Positions 32,933 through 41,390 of a DNA stretch of 64,000 bases are shown here, one piece after another. The notes below the pieces were generated by a model, which saw only the letters and a program-made list of their open reading frames with translations, did not search any database and was not told the origin of the DNA. The position numbers were made by a program, and so were the translations under genes. The stretch lies in contig NZ_JAJNEL010000001.1 of NCBI RefSeq assembly GCF_029428675.1, positions 4,464,001 to 4,528,000 of the forward strand, written 5' to 3'. Origin of the DNA: Streptomyces sp. JH14 (GTDB lineage: Bacteria > Actinomycetota > Actinomycetes > Streptomycetales > Streptomycetaceae). The number at the start of each line of letters is the position of its first letter. The first letter of the stretch is position 1.

Positions 32933-32974
32933 GCGGCAAACGGCCGGGACGATCGGATCCCGGCCGTTTGCCGC
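32933..32974 (+). terminator. Hairpin after add
   Basis: A perfect 17-bp stem, with arms at 32933-32949 and 32958-32974, an 8-base loop and core GGCCGGGA/TCCCGGCC, starts 12 bases after the add stop. Confidence 0.85.
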
Positions 32975-33056
32975 GTCAGGCATGTTTGCGGGACGGGCAG
33001 TGCGCTGGCTAGTTTGCAGAGCCGCTCACATCCCCTTCCCCAAGGATGAATTTCAC

Positions 33057-33371
33057 ATGAAGCAGTCTGCTGCCAGGACTCTCGGTGTCGCCGCTCTCGG
33101 TGCCGCTTTCGCCGCTGCCGCGGCGGGTACCGCCTCCGCCACCGCGCTGCCCGTCGGCGCCGCGACGGCCCTGCCGGCCGCCGGTTCCGCGCTGGGTACC
33201 GCCACCCAGACCCTCCCGGCCCAGGGCCTGGCCGCCACGCTCCTCGGCAGCGGTCAGACGAAGGTCGTCAACGACGCCGCCGCCCCGGTCAAGGGCCTGC
33301 TCGGCGGACTGCCCGCCGGCGGTATGACCACCAGCGGTCTGTCGACCAACGGTCTGCCGCTCGGCGGCTGA
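33057..33371 (+). CDS. Small secreted Ala/Gly/Leu-rich protein
   Basis: The 104-residue product has a signal peptide of about 30 residues (KQSAARTLGVAALGAAFAAA, cut near SATA). The mature part is low-complexity (ALPVGAATALPAAGSALG, GLLGGLPAGG, GLSTNGLPLGG) with no cysteine or known domain. AAGGA at 33042-33046 sets the ATG at 33057. A 29-bp hairpin follows immediately. The composition recalls other short secreted Streptomyces proteins of unknown function, including the one at 44505-44909. It is between add and the convergent PspC gene, with no operon partner. Confidence 0.8.
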   Translation: MKQSAARTLGVAALGAAFAAAAAGTASATALPVGAATALPAAGSALGTATQTLPAQGLAATLLGSGQTKVVNDAAAPVKGLLGGLPAGGMTTSGLSTNGLPLGG

Positions 33372-33375
33372 CCCC

Positions 33376-33436
33376 CGTACATACGCCGGTGGGGCGGGCA
33401 CCCGACCCGGGTACCCGCCCCACCGGCGTATGTACG
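33376..33436. terminator. 29-bp-arm hairpin between convergent genes
   Basis: Arms at 33376-33404 and 33408-33436 match with a single mismatch and a 3-base loop. It lies between the stops of the secreted protein gene and the PspC-like gene and can end transcription from both sides. Confidence 0.85.
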
Positions 33437-33444
33437 TCACCGCC

Positions 33445-33648
33445 TCACCAGGCGGTGGCCGCCGACGACTTCTCGGCCGGCAGCAGCAGCCACAGCGCCA
33501 GATAGAGCAGGAACTGCGGGCCCGGCAGCAGGCACGAGACCAGGAAGATCACGCGCATGGTTCCCGCGGACGTGCCGAAGCGCCGTGCCAGCGCTGCGCA
33601 CACTCCGCCGATCATGCGTCCGTCACGGGGGCGGGCAAGTGCGGCCAT
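33445..33648 (-). CDS. PspC-domain membrane protein
   Basis: This 67-residue protein consists of a single PspC domain: ARPRDGRMIGGVCAALARRFG is the amphipathic N-terminal part, followed by GTSAGTMRVIFLVSCLLPGP and one or two hydrophobic helices (QFLLYLALWLLLPAEKS). PspC proteins sense or help respond to envelope stress in other bacteria. This stand-alone domain has no PspA nearby. GGAG seven bases before ATG 33648 supports the start. Confidence 0.88.
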   Translation of the reverse strand: MAALARPRDGRMIGGVCAALARRFGTSAGTMRVIFLVSCLLPGPQFLLYLALWLLLPAEKSSAATAW

Positions 33649-33741
33649 GGGATGCTCCTTCGCGAACCGTTGCCGGGGAGCAGCTCCGTCGTGCTCCCCA
33701 TGCATCCATGGTGGCCCCGCGAACAGGGGCAAAGCGTCGCT

Positions 33742-34290
33742 CTACGGTGCGATACCGACCCTGGAAATCGTCGGGGTCGACCCCTGAGGCGTCTCGTCCC
33801 TGGGGCGGGGAACACGCGCCACCCTCACCTGCCCACGGCGGCGCAGCCGTCTCCGGCCCATCGGCACCACCACGAGATGGGCCAGCCCCACACCGACGGT
33901 GTTCAGCAGCAGGGAGTCGACATCGACGACCTGCCCCGGCACTCCGGTCTGCGCCAGCTCGATCGCCATGGATATCAGCGCCCCGGCGGCGACGGTACGG
34001 GCCAGCGAGGCCCACGGGGACACCAGGAGCCGTCCCCCGGCCATCGGCAGCAGCACCCCCAGCGGCGCCAGCAGCAGCAGTCCCGACCCGATCCGGTGCG
34101 CCGCCTCGGCCGGGCCGAGAGCCAGGTCCGCCCTTATGCCGGCCAACGGCCGGAGGTTCGCGGCCGTCATCCACGGCACATCCAGCGGACGCAGAGTCAG
34201 CCACCCGACAAGCAGCAGATGCGCGAGGAGGAGGAACACCCCGACCGCGCGGAAGCGGATGACGGCTTGGCCGCCCGAACCTTGACGCAC
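33742..34290 (-). CDS. VanZ-like membrane protein
   Basis: This 182-residue membrane protein has four hydrophobic segments. VGVFLLLAHLLLVGWLTLRPLD opens it, the VanZ-type NLRPLAG follows, then the conserved SMAIELAQTGVPGQVVDVDSLLLNTVG near residue 125. VanZ proteins are linked to teicoplanin resistance and cell-envelope biology, but the molecular role is unknown. GTG 34290 is chosen because the upstream in-frame sequence (to 34605) lies inside the lipoprotein gene and is arginine-rich. No strong Shine-Dalgarno is visible. It follows the afsQ2-lipoprotein pair after 88 bases on the same strand and may be read through from it. Confidence 0.75.
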   Translation of the reverse strand: MRQGSGGQAVIRFRAVGVFLLLAHLLLVGWLTLRPLDVPWMTAANLRPLAGIRADLALGPAEAAHRIGSGLLLLAPLGVLLPMAGGRLLVSPWASLARTVAAGALISMAIELAQTGVPGQVVDVDSLLLNTVGVGLAHLVVVPMGRRRLRRRGQVRVARVPRPRDETPQGSTPTISRVGIAP

Positions 34291-34378
34291 GCCTTCCAAG
34301 ACGCGGCTACCGGCAGGATCGGTTCCGCCCTGCCCCCGGACGGTCCGAACTCCACCCGGCGGCGTGTGGCCCCGGCCC

Positions 34379-35005
34379 TCAGGACACCTGGTCCGCACCG
34401 AGCGTCGGCACGGACTCCGGCCGGTCCTTCGTCTCCGAGGTGCACAGATAGCCACGCGGCGGATAGTTCCCGGGCCCGCCCAGCACCACCGTGCCGTCCG
34501 AGGTGAGCGACTCGCTCTCCGCGAACGTGCAGACGATCTGCGCCAGAGCCTGTGACGGCAGGTCCTCGGGCTGCTCGCTGAGCCGCAGCGCGTCCGCCGG
34601 GTCACTGCCGCGAGCCCCGTTGATCTGCAGGGTCGCCGGTACGTCGGTGGAGAAGCCGGCCTGCCGCTCGTCGGCGGCCGGCTCCTGCTGCAGCTCGTCG
34701 AGGAGCGCCTGCGCGATCCGGATCCGGTTCGACTTCACGCCTTCGACCTGCACCGTGCGGTCCACCGTGACCAGCTGCGAGGCGCAGAGCAGGTAGATCT
34801 GCACGGGAATGCCCCGAATCGCCTCCGTGCCGACGTCCTCCGCGGACATCGCGCACGGCACGCGGGACGGCGCGGGGCCGGCGTCGACCGGCACCGACGT
34901 GGTCCTGATCCCGCACCCGGCGGCCAGCACCGCGCAGACGACGGCGCCGGCCAGCGCCCCGGTGGTGCGGCGCGCCCGGTGCGTACGACGGTTGCTGCGC
35001 CTCAC
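34379..35005 (-). CDS. AfsQ-linked lipoprotein (GerMN-like domain)
   Basis: This 208-residue lipoprotein has a basic N-terminus, a hydrophobic stretch and lipobox VLAAGC with the acylated cysteine near residue 31. The rest (PVQIYLLCASQLVTVDR ... VEGVKSNRIRIAQALLDELQ ... VPATLQINGARG) resembles a GerMN domain, as in Gram-positive lipoproteins coupled to sensor kinases. GTG 35005 overlaps the afsQ2 stop (GTGA). By analogy with MtrB/LpqB-type pairs, it probably senses the outer face and modulates the AfsQ2 kinase. That role is inferred from position and fold. Confidence 0.82.
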   Translation of the reverse strand: MRRSNRRTHRARRTTGALAGAVVCAVLAAGCGIRTTSVPVDAGPAPSRVPCAMSAEDVGTEAIRGIPVQIYLLCASQLVTVDRTVQVEGVKSNRIRIAQALLDELQQEPAADERQAGFSTDVPATLQINGARGSDPADALRLSEQPEDLPSQALAQIVCTFAESESLTSDGTVVLGGPGNYPPRGYLCTSETKDRPESVPTLGADQVS

Positions 35006-36546
35006 GTCGCGTCCCCCTGCTCGTCCCGGGCCTGCTCACGCTGATCCCGTTCGGTGCGGGTGCGCGCGAGCTGTTCGGCGTCGCGCGGCAGACGCAGCAC
35101 GAACACCGCGCCGTCACCGTCCGGCGAGTTCGAGGCCGTGATGTCACCGCCGTGGATGTGCGCGTTCTCCATGGCGATCGACAGACCGAGCCCGCTGCCC
35201 TCGGAACGCGGCCGGGAGGCGCTGGCCTTGTAGAAGCGGTCGAAGACGTGCGGCAGGACGTCCTCCGGGATACCGGGGCCGTGGTCGCGCACCTCGATGA
35301 CGAGTTCGTCGCCGTCGGTCCGTACCGCGACCCGTACCGGCGAACCGCCGTGCTTCAGCGCGTTGCCGATCAGGTTCGCCAGGATCACGTCGAGCCGGCG
35401 TGGATCGAGGCGGACCATCATGCCGCGCTCGGCGTCCAGATCCACCGCGTCCAGCCAGGCGCGGGCGTCGATGCAGGCGGTGACCTGGTCGGCGACGTCG
35501 ACCGTGTCGAGGACGAGCCGGGCCGTACCCGCGTCGAAGCGGGTGACCTCCATCAGGTTCTCCACCAAGTCGTTCAGCCGCCGGGTCTCGCTGACCACCA
35601 GGTGCACGGCCGGCGCGATCATCGGGTCGAGGCTGTCGGCCTCGTCCTCCAGCACCTCGGCGACCGCGGTGATCGCGGTGAGCGGGGTGCGCAGTTCGTG
35701 TGACATGTCGGCGACGAACCGGCGGCTGGCCTCCTCCCGCGCGCTCATGTCCGCGACCTTCTTCTCCAGCGAACTCGCGGCCCTGTTGAACGTCCGGGAA
35801 AGATCGGCGAGTTCATCGGTGCCGGACACCACGAGCCGGGTGTCGAGCTTGCCCTCGCCGAGCTTGCGCGCCGCGTCGCCGAGCCGCTGCACCGGCCGCA
35901 GCACCGTCGTCGCGGCGGCCTGCGCCAGCAGCGCGGAGCCGACGAGGGCGAGTCCGGTGGCGATACCCAGCGACCAGGCAAGGGAGTTGAGGTCCTGCCG
36001 CTCCTGGTCGAGCGATTTCAGCATGTAGCCGGTCGGACCGCCGCCGATGATCTTCGTTCCGGCCACCAGGTACGGCGTACCGCGGATCGAGGTGCGCTGC
36101 CAGAACAGGTGGTACGGGTAGGTGCTGCCCGACTCCTCCGGCTGCCGCTTGTTGACCTGCTGCTGCAGCGACAGCGGAACGTTGTCGAGCGTGAACGTGT
36201 CCAGGTTCGAGTTGCCCACGATCGGCTTGCCGCCGTCGCGCTTGTCGACGAGCAGCACGCTGTAGCCGGGACTGCTGCTCGCCATCTGCACGGCGGTGTT
36301 CTGCAGATCGTCCTTGGTGGGGCGCAACGGCAGCGACGCCGCCCGGTTCTGCATCTCCTGCCGGAAGTCCCCGAGCGCCGCGTCCTGCGTACGCGTCAGC
36401 ACGGCCTCGCGATTGAGCCAGTACGCGATCCCCGAGGCGGACACCGCGGCGGTCAGCGCCACCAGCGCGAACACGACGACGAGCCGCAGCCGCAGACTGG
36501 TCCAGCGAAGACCGCTGAGCAGGCCGCGCCTGGCAGCATCGCTCAC
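35002..36546 (-). CDS. afsQ2: Sensor histidine kinase AfsQ2
   Basis: This membrane histidine kinase has 514 residues. A TM helix lies near residues 20-42 and an extracytoplasmic sensor region at about 43-190. A second TM (LAWSLGIATGLALVGSALLAQ) is near 190-212, with a HAMP region after it. The DHp helix has MSHELRTPLTAITAV (phospho-histidine near residue 282). The ATPase domain has N-box NLIGNALKHG and G-boxes DHGPGIPEDV and GSGLGLSIA. Gene order (lipoprotein, kinase, regulator, divergent ECF sigma) matches the afsQ locus. AfsQ1/Q2 controls antibiotic synthesis and growth under nitrogen-related stress in S. coelicolor. The start overlaps the afsQ1 stop. Confidence 0.92.
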   Translation of the reverse strand: MSDAARRGLLSGLRWTSLRLRLVVVFALVALTAAVSASGIAYWLNREAVLTRTQDAALGDFRQEMQNRAASLPLRPTKDDLQNTAVQMASSSPGYSVLLVDKRDGGKPIVGNSNLDTFTLDNVPLSLQQQVNKRQPEESGSTYPYHLFWQRTSIRGTPYLVAGTKIIGGGPTGYMLKSLDQERQDLNSLAWSLGIATGLALVGSALLAQAAATTVLRPVQRLGDAARKLGEGKLDTRLVVSGTDELADLSRTFNRAASSLEKKVADMSAREEASRRFVADMSHELRTPLTAITAVAEVLEDEADSLDPMIAPAVHLVVSETRRLNDLVENLMEVTRFDAGTARLVLDTVDVADQVTACIDARAWLDAVDLDAERGMMVRLDPRRLDVILANLIGNALKHGGSPVRVAVRTDGDELVIEVRDHGPGIPEDVLPHVFDRFYKASASRPRSEGSGLGLSIAMENAHIHGGDITASNSPDGDGAVFVLRLPRDAEQLARTRTERDQREQARDEQGDAT

Positions 36547-37229
36547 TGAGGAGAGTCCAGCCGGTAGCCCACGCCCCGCACCGTACGGATCAGGGTCGGC
36601 GAGGACGGTACGTCCTCCACCTTGGCGCGCAGCCGCTGCACGCAGGCGTCGACGAGCCGGGAGTCACCGAGATAGTCGTGCTCCCAGACCAGCCGCAGCA
36701 ACTGCTGCCGGGACAGGGCCTGTCCCGGCCTGCGGCTCAGCTCCAGCAGGAGCCGCAACTCGGTCGGCGTGAGCTGGAGATCCTCGCCGTTCTTGGTCAC
36801 CGTCATCGCCGAGCGGTCGATGACCACATTGCCGAACGTCGCCGAGTCGGTGGACTCGCGCTCACCGCGGCGCAGCACCGCGCGGATCCGGGCGTCGAGC
36901 ACCCTGCCCTGCACGGGTTTGACCACGTAGTCGTCGGCGCCGGACTCCAGTCCGACCACGACGTCGATGTCGTCGCTGCGCGCGGTCAGCAGAATGATCG
37001 GCAACTGGTCGGTGCGCCGGATGCGCCGGCACACCTCGAAGCCGTCGATGCCGGGCAGCATCACATCCAGCACGACCAGGTCCGGCCGCTGCTCGCGCAG
37101 CAGCTTCAGGCCGTCCTCGCCCGTCGCCGCGGTGGCCACACGGTGGCCCTGGCGTGACAGCGAGAGTTCGAGGGCCGTGCGGATGGCGTCGTCGTCCTCG
37201 ATCAGCAACAGGAAAGGCACGGGGGTCAT
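36543..37229 (-). CDS. afsQ1: Response regulator AfsQ1
   Basis: This OmpR/PhoB-type regulator has 228 residues. The receiver domain is residues 1-120 with the acidic pair DDD near 12-14, the phospho-aspartate in LVVLDVMLPG (about 53), the conserved Thr/Ser in ILLTARSDD and the lysine in DDYVVKPV. The winged-helix DNA-binding domain is residues 130-228 (LTPTELRLLLELSRRPGQ ... RLVDACVQRLRAKVE). A GTGAC-N6-GTGAC box, the recognition sequence reported for AfsQ1, lies in the intergenic region at 37303-37318. This supports autoregulation and control of sigQ. Confidence 0.94.
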   Translation of the reverse strand: MTPVPFLLLIEDDDAIRTALELSLSRQGHRVATAATGEDGLKLLREQRPDLVVLDVMLPGIDGFEVCRRIRRTDQLPIILLTARSDDIDVVVGLESGADDYVVKPVQGRVLDARIRAVLRRGERESTDSATFGNVVIDRSAMTVTKNGEDLQLTPTELRLLLELSRRPGQALSRQQLLRLVWEHDYLGDSRLVDACVQRLRAKVEDVPSSPTLIRTVRGVGYRLDSPQ

Positions 37230-37302
37230 TCTGGCCCATGGTGGAGCCTCAGTTCGACACTTGAAGCGCTCTCATGCATTCGGCACGCCGAGGAAATGGC
37301 CT

Positions 37303-37318
37303 GTGACAGGTCTGTGAC
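37303..37318. promoter_or_regulatory. AfsQ1 binding box
   Basis: GTGAC-AGGTCT-GTGAC is a direct repeat that fits the GTnAC-n6-GTnAC consensus described for AfsQ1. It stands between afsQ1 and the divergent sigQ. Confidence 0.8.
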
Positions 37319-37401
37319 AGTCGGCGGACAGCGCCATGAAACTGCCCGGGCAAGCTCATTGGCACAAGGAACGGACGGATTTCACCGACGGGGGGCGCGA
37401 G

Positions 37402-38214
37402 ATGAACGCACTGCACAGCACCACCTCAAGCGCAGTTGTCACGCGTCTCCACGACGTCGGCAGGGGCACCGAGAAGTCCGGCCCCGCGGGGGGCACCACC
37501 CTGTTCGAGCGGAACCGGGAGTTCGGGGCGGGGCGGGGATGCGTCCGGGCCGCCGGGCGTCCGTACCCGTCGGCTGCGGAGCAAGGGCGCAATCCCTGCA
37601 TGACGGTCGTCGACGCACCCGTGGGGGCCGGCGGGGGAGCCGGGTACGGGGAGGGCTCGGGGGAGCGGAAGCCCCGGGCGGAGGTCTCGGACGCCGAAGC
37701 GGCGTTCACGGCCTACGTCGAGGAGCGCCGCGCCTCCCTGTACGCGACCGCCTACCACCTGACCGGTGACCGGTTCGAGGCCGAGGATCTGCTGCAGAGC
37801 GCCCTCTTCTCCACGTACCGGGCATGGGACCGGATCAGCGACAAGGCGGCCGTCGGCGGGTATCTGCGCCGCACCATGACCAACCTGCACATCAGCGCCT
37901 GGCGCCGGCGCAAGCTGAACGAATACCCGACCGAGGAGCTGCCGGAGACGGCGGGCGACACGGACGCGATGCGCGGCACGGAGCTGCGCGCCGTGCTCTG
38001 GCAGGCGCTGGCACGGCTGCCGGAACTCCAGCGCACGATGCTGGTCCTGCGGTACTACGAGGGGCGCACGGATCCGGAGATCGCGTCGATCCTCGACATC
38101 AGTGTCGGCACGGTGAAGTCGAGCATCTGGCGGTCGCTGCGGCGGCTGCGCGAGGACGAGGTGCTCAGCTTCGGCCGTGACGAGGAGGAGTCCTTCGGCG
38201 AGCTGGTGGCCTGA
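37402..38214 (+). CDS. sigQ: ECF sigma factor SigQ (SigE family)
   Basis: This is an ECF sigma factor of the SigE family, 270 residues from ATG 37402. The first 90 residues are low-complexity. Region 2 (YVEERRASLYATAYHLTGDR, FEAEDLLQSALFSTYRAWDR, AVGGYLRRTMTNLHISAWRR) is at about 100-175. Region 4 (LPELQRTMLVLRYYEGRTDP, EIASILDISVGTVKSSIWRS) is at about 210-260. It is divergent from afsQ1 with the AfsQ1 box between. In S. coelicolor this sigma factor is an AfsQ1 target acting opposite to it on antibiotic production. The start is uncertain: ATG 37336 and ATG 37600 (MTVVDAPVG) are also in frame, and the long disordered N-terminus is unusual for ECF factors. Confidence 0.88.
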   Translation: MNALHSTTSSAVVTRLHDVGRGTEKSGPAGGTTLFERNREFGAGRGCVRAAGRPYPSAAEQGRNPCMTVVDAPVGAGGGAGYGEGSGERKPRAEVSDAEAAFTAYVEERRASLYATAYHLTGDRFEAEDLLQSALFSTYRAWDRISDKAAVGGYLRRTMTNLHISAWRRRKLNEYPTEELPETAGDTDAMRGTELRAVLWQALARLPELQRTMLVLRYYEGRTDPEIASILDISVGTVKSSIWRSLRRLREDEVLSFGRDEEESFGELVA

Positions 38215-38442
38215 GGCGACAGGGGGAGGACGGGGGCCGTCGCTTCGGGGGAGGCGGTGGGTCCACGGGGGTACGGGGGGCGCAGTGGGGTCGGATGGGC
38301 CGGGGGGTCCCGTCCGGCCCCGCAGTGCGTGTGGGCGGCGGGTGCGAGGGTGGCGTTCTTACGGGGCTCCGCTCCGGACCTCGGTTCTCATATGCCCGGC
38401 GGGCGCGAGGGCTTCGCACGGCACGGGCGCGGCATGCTGCGG

Positions 38443-39132
38443 TCAGTCGCGGGAGCCCGGGATCACCAGGCCTGATTCGTAGGCCGTCACCACCGCCTGG
38501 GTCCGGTCGCGCAGGGCCAGTTTGGTCAGGATGCGGCTGACGTGCGTTTTCACCGTCTCCTCCGTGATCAGCAGGCGCGTCGCGACCTCCGGATTGGACA
38601 GGCCCTCCGCCACCAGGCGCAGGACCTCGGTCTCCCGGGGGGTGAGTGCGGCGAGGGCGGCCGGGGGCGCGGGGTCCGGCCTGCGGTGCCGGCCGGCGAA
38701 TTCGCTGATCAGACGGCGGGTGACCGTCGGTGCCAGCAGGGCCTGGCCGGCCGCGATGACGCGCACCGCGTCGAAGAGCCGCTCGGCGGTGACGTCCTTG
38801 AGCAGGAAGCCGCTGGCTCCGGCGCGCAGGGCGTCGTACACGTACTCGTCCAGGTCGAATGTGGTCAGGATGAGGATGCGGGGGCCGTCCGGTTGGGTGG
38901 TGGCCAGCCGTCTTGTCGCTTCGATGCCGTCCGTGCCCGGCATCCGCACGTCCATGAGGACCACGTCGGGCCGGAGGCCGACGCAGGTCCGTACCGCATC
39001 CGCCCCGTCGCACGCCGTGCCGACGACGGTGAAGTCCGGCTGGCTGTCCAGCAGGGCGGCGAAGCCCGTCCGCACGACCTGGTGGTCGTCGGCGACGACG
39101 ATCCGCACGGCGGGCTGTGGCTCGGTGCTCAT
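38443..39132 (-). CDS. NarL-type response regulator
   Basis: The 229-residue regulator has an N-terminal receiver (VADDHQVVRTGFAALLD; phospho-aspartate in VVLMDVRMPG near residue 58; ILTTFDLDEYVYDAL; FLLKDV). A LuxR-type helix-turn-helix is at about 160-215 (LTPRETEVLRLVAEGLSN, TEETVKTHVSRILTKL). Its ATG overlaps the kinase stop (ATGA), so kinase and regulator form one unit. The divergent ABC exporter is the likely target, as in BcrAB-type modules. Between its stop and sigQ (38215-38442) there is G-rich DNA with only a weak 7-bp hairpin (38297-38320) and no gene. Confidence 0.93.
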   Translation of the reverse strand: MSTEPQPAVRIVVADDHQVVRTGFAALLDSQPDFTVVGTACDGADAVRTCVGLRPDVVLMDVRMPGTDGIEATRRLATTQPDGPRILILTTFDLDEYVYDALRAGASGFLLKDVTAERLFDAVRVIAAGQALLAPTVTRRLISEFAGRHRRPDPAPPAALAALTPRETEVLRLVAEGLSNPEVATRLLITEETVKTHVSRILTKLALRDRTQAVVTAYESGLVIPGSRD

Positions 39133-40322
39133 CCGGTGGTCTCCGCTCGGGTCGGCAGTACGGTCTCGACGACGAAGCCGCCGCCGTGCGCGGGGCCGGT
39201 GCGCAGTTCGCCGCCGACCGCGGCGGCACGCTCGCGCATGCCGGACAGGCCGTGACCGCCCGTCGCGGGCGTGGCCGGCGGACCCGGACCGTTGTCGCGG
39301 ATGCGCAGGGCCAAGGTGTCGGCGGTGTAGTGCAGTTCCACGTCGACGGCGGCGCCCGGTGCGTGCCGCCGTGCGTTGGTGAGGGCTTCCTGGACGATGC
39401 GGTACGCGGCGAGTTCGACGCCCGGATCGAGCGCCGACTGCCGGCCGCGGACGATGAGGCGGGTGCCCGTCCCCGACGCGTCCCGGGACTCGTCGAGCAG
39501 GTCGACCAGCTGGCGCAGGCCCGGCTGAGGCTGCCGGTCGGCCGTATCGGCCCCGGTGTCCTCGCGCAGGACGCCGAGCAGCCGCCGCATCTCGGTCAGC
39601 GCGGCCCGTGCGGTGTCGCCGATCGACGACAGCCGTTGCGCACCGGCGGCGGGCATTCCGGGGGTGGTCAGCCGTGCCGTCTCCGCCTGTACGGCGACCA
39701 TCGAGATGTGATGGGCGACGACATCGTGCAACTCACGTGCGATCCGGGCGCGTTCGCCGCGTGCCGTGTGCTCGAGCAGGGTGCTGGTCATCGCCCGGTG
39801 CGCGGCGCTCTGGGTGAGTGCCTGGCCATGGGCCCGGCGGGCGATGCCCGCCCACGCCGCGACCGGGGCGAGCGAGGCCAGCAGCACGGTGAGAACGCCG
39901 GTTCCGGAGTGCGCCATGGCCGGTCGGACGAGGGCGAGCGGCAGAAAAGGCATGGCGAGGAGCGCCGCCGACCGGGGCGAGCCCGCACGGCCCAGCCGGT
40001 GCAGGACGAGCAGCTGGGCGCAGAACCCTGCGACGGTCAGGGAGTGGAACGGGGCCAGGGACAGCACGGTCGCCCCGGTGACCGACGCGGCGGCCGCTGC
40101 CGGGCGCAGGAACACCGGGGGCAGTGTGGTGGCCAGGGCGAGCAGGACGAGGAACAGGGCGAACCGGACCGTGACGCCACTGCCCGCCGTCCGCGCGAGC
40201 GACTCGGTCACCGCGAGGAGCGCCAGGGCCGTCCCGGCCACCGCAGGCGTACGGGGGTCGGCACCGATACGCCGCCCCCGCTCGGCCCAACCGCCCTGCC
40301 GATGCTCGTCCACGTCCGTCAT
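39129..40322 (-). CDS. NarL-partner sensor histidine kinase
   Basis: This HisKA_3-type kinase has 397 residues. The N-terminal about 165 residues form four to five membrane helices with short loops, so it has no large sensor domain and may sense within the membrane, as intramembrane-sensing kinases do. The phospho-histidine lies in RIARELHDVVAHHISMVAVQ (about residue 195). The ATPase domain has YRIVQEALTNARRHA, DNGPGPP and GHGLSGMRERA. ATG 40322 is used. It is divergent from the ABC exporter with 135 bases between. Intramembrane-sensing kinases beside an ABC exporter usually respond to cell-wall antibiotics or envelope damage. Confidence 0.92.
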   Translation of the reverse strand: MTDVDEHRQGGWAERGRRIGADPRTPAVAGTALALLAVTESLARTAGSGVTVRFALFLVLLALATTLPPVFLRPAAAAASVTGATVLSLAPFHSLTVAGFCAQLLVLHRLGRAGSPRSAALLAMPFLPLALVRPAMAHSGTGVLTVLLASLAPVAAWAGIARRAHGQALTQSAAHRAMTSTLLEHTARGERARIARELHDVVAHHISMVAVQAETARLTTPGMPAAGAQRLSSIGDTARAALTEMRRLLGVLREDTGADTADRQPQPGLRQLVDLLDESRDASGTGTRLIVRGRQSALDPGVELAAYRIVQEALTNARRHAPGAAVDVELHYTADTLALRIRDNGPGPPATPATGGHGLSGMRERAAAVGGELRTGPAHGGGFVVETVLPTRAETTG

Positions 40323-40457
40323 TCTTGCCGCAGGTACGCGCCCGGGCATCCCTCTCATGAGGGACCCGTGGCGCCGGACATCCCTCGTGCCAGGGAGGCC
40401 CGAAGTCGCTGTCCGGCGTGACGACCGCGCGGCACCCCGCTGCCTAACCTGCCGGGC

Positions 40458-41390
40458 ATGGAAGCAACCGTGGAAGTCACCGGCCTGCGCAAGCGCTACG
40501 GGCCGACCACCGCGCTGGACGGGATGACGTTCACCGTCAGGCCCGGACAGGTCACCGGTTTCGTCGGCCCCAACGGCGCCGGCAAGTCCACCACGATGCG
40601 GGTCGTCCTCGGCCTGGACACGGCCGACGAGGGCACCGCGCTGATCGGCGGTCAGCCGTACCGGAACCTGCGGAACCCGCTGAACCACATCGGGGCGCTG
40701 CTGGACGCCGCCGCACTGCAGCCGGGCCGGACCGCCCGCAACCATCTGCTGTGGCTGGCCCACTCGCAGGGCCTCGGCGCGCGGCGGGTCGACGACGTCA
40801 TGGAGCAGGCCGGTCTGGGGCCGGTCGCCGGGCGCCGGACTTCGGGCTTCTCGCTCGGCATGCGGCAGCGCCTCGGAATCGCTGCCGCACTGCTCGGCGA
40901 CCCGCCCGTGATCATGCTGGACGAGCCGTTCAACGGTCTGGACCCGGAAGGCATCGTGTGGATGCGCGACTTCCAGCGCGCACTGGCCGCACAGGGCCGG
41001 GCGGTGCTGCTGTCCAGCCATCTGATGAGCGAACTGCAGGACACCGCCGACCATCTGGTGGTGGTCGGGCGCGGCAGGGTCATCGCCGACACCAGCGTGC
41101 GCGAGCTGATCGGGACCGCGTCCGGCGACCGGGTCACACTGCGGACCTCGGCACGGTCGGAGGCGATGACGGCGCTGGCGTACGCGGGAGCCACCGTGGC
41201 GGCCACCGACCGCGACACGCTCACCGTCTCCGGGCTGGCGGCGGAGCACGTCGTCACGCTGCTCGGCGAGAGCGGAGTGCCGTTCTCGGAAGTGTCCGCG
41301 CACCGCGCGACGCTGGAGGAGGCGTACATGGAACTCACCAGGGACGCGGTCGAGTTCCGGGCCGCGGCGGTCGAGGAGCCGGCCCGATGA
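40458..41390 (+). CDS. ABC exporter ATPase (BcrA/CcmA type)
   Basis: This single-NBD ATPase has 310 residues: Walker A GPNGAGKSTT (about residue 37), signature LGMRQRLGIAAAL (about 137), Walker B PVIMLDEPFNGLDPEG (about 152) and switch histidine LLSSHLMSEL (about 192). A C-terminal extension of about 90 residues is of the DUF4162 type. It powers the two membrane subunits encoded immediately downstream, with overlapping starts and stops. The target may be a peptide or glycolipid antibiotic or an envelope component, judged by resemblance to bacitracin-type exporters and the divergent two-component system. Confidence 0.92.
   Translation: MEATVEVTGLRKRYGPTTALDGMTFTVRPGQVTGFVGPNGAGKSTTMRVVLGLDTADEGTALIGGQPYRNLRNPLNHIGALLDAAALQPGRTARNHLLWLAHSQGLGARRVDDVMEQAGLGPVAGRRTSGFSLGMRQRLGIAAALLGDPPVIMLDEPFNGLDPEGIVWMRDFQRALAAQGRAVLLSSHLMSELQDTADHLVVVGRGRVIADTSVRELIGTASGDRVTLRTSARSEAMTALAYAGATVAATDRDTLTVSGLAAEHVVTLLGESGVPFSEVSAHRATLEEAYMELTRDAVEFRAAAVEEPAR

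Noticed and set aside
39129..41303. A 724-codon minus-strand frame extending the histidine kinase
   Set aside because: Everything beyond 40322 is the antisense of the ABC ATPase gene. The kinase has a good start at 40322.
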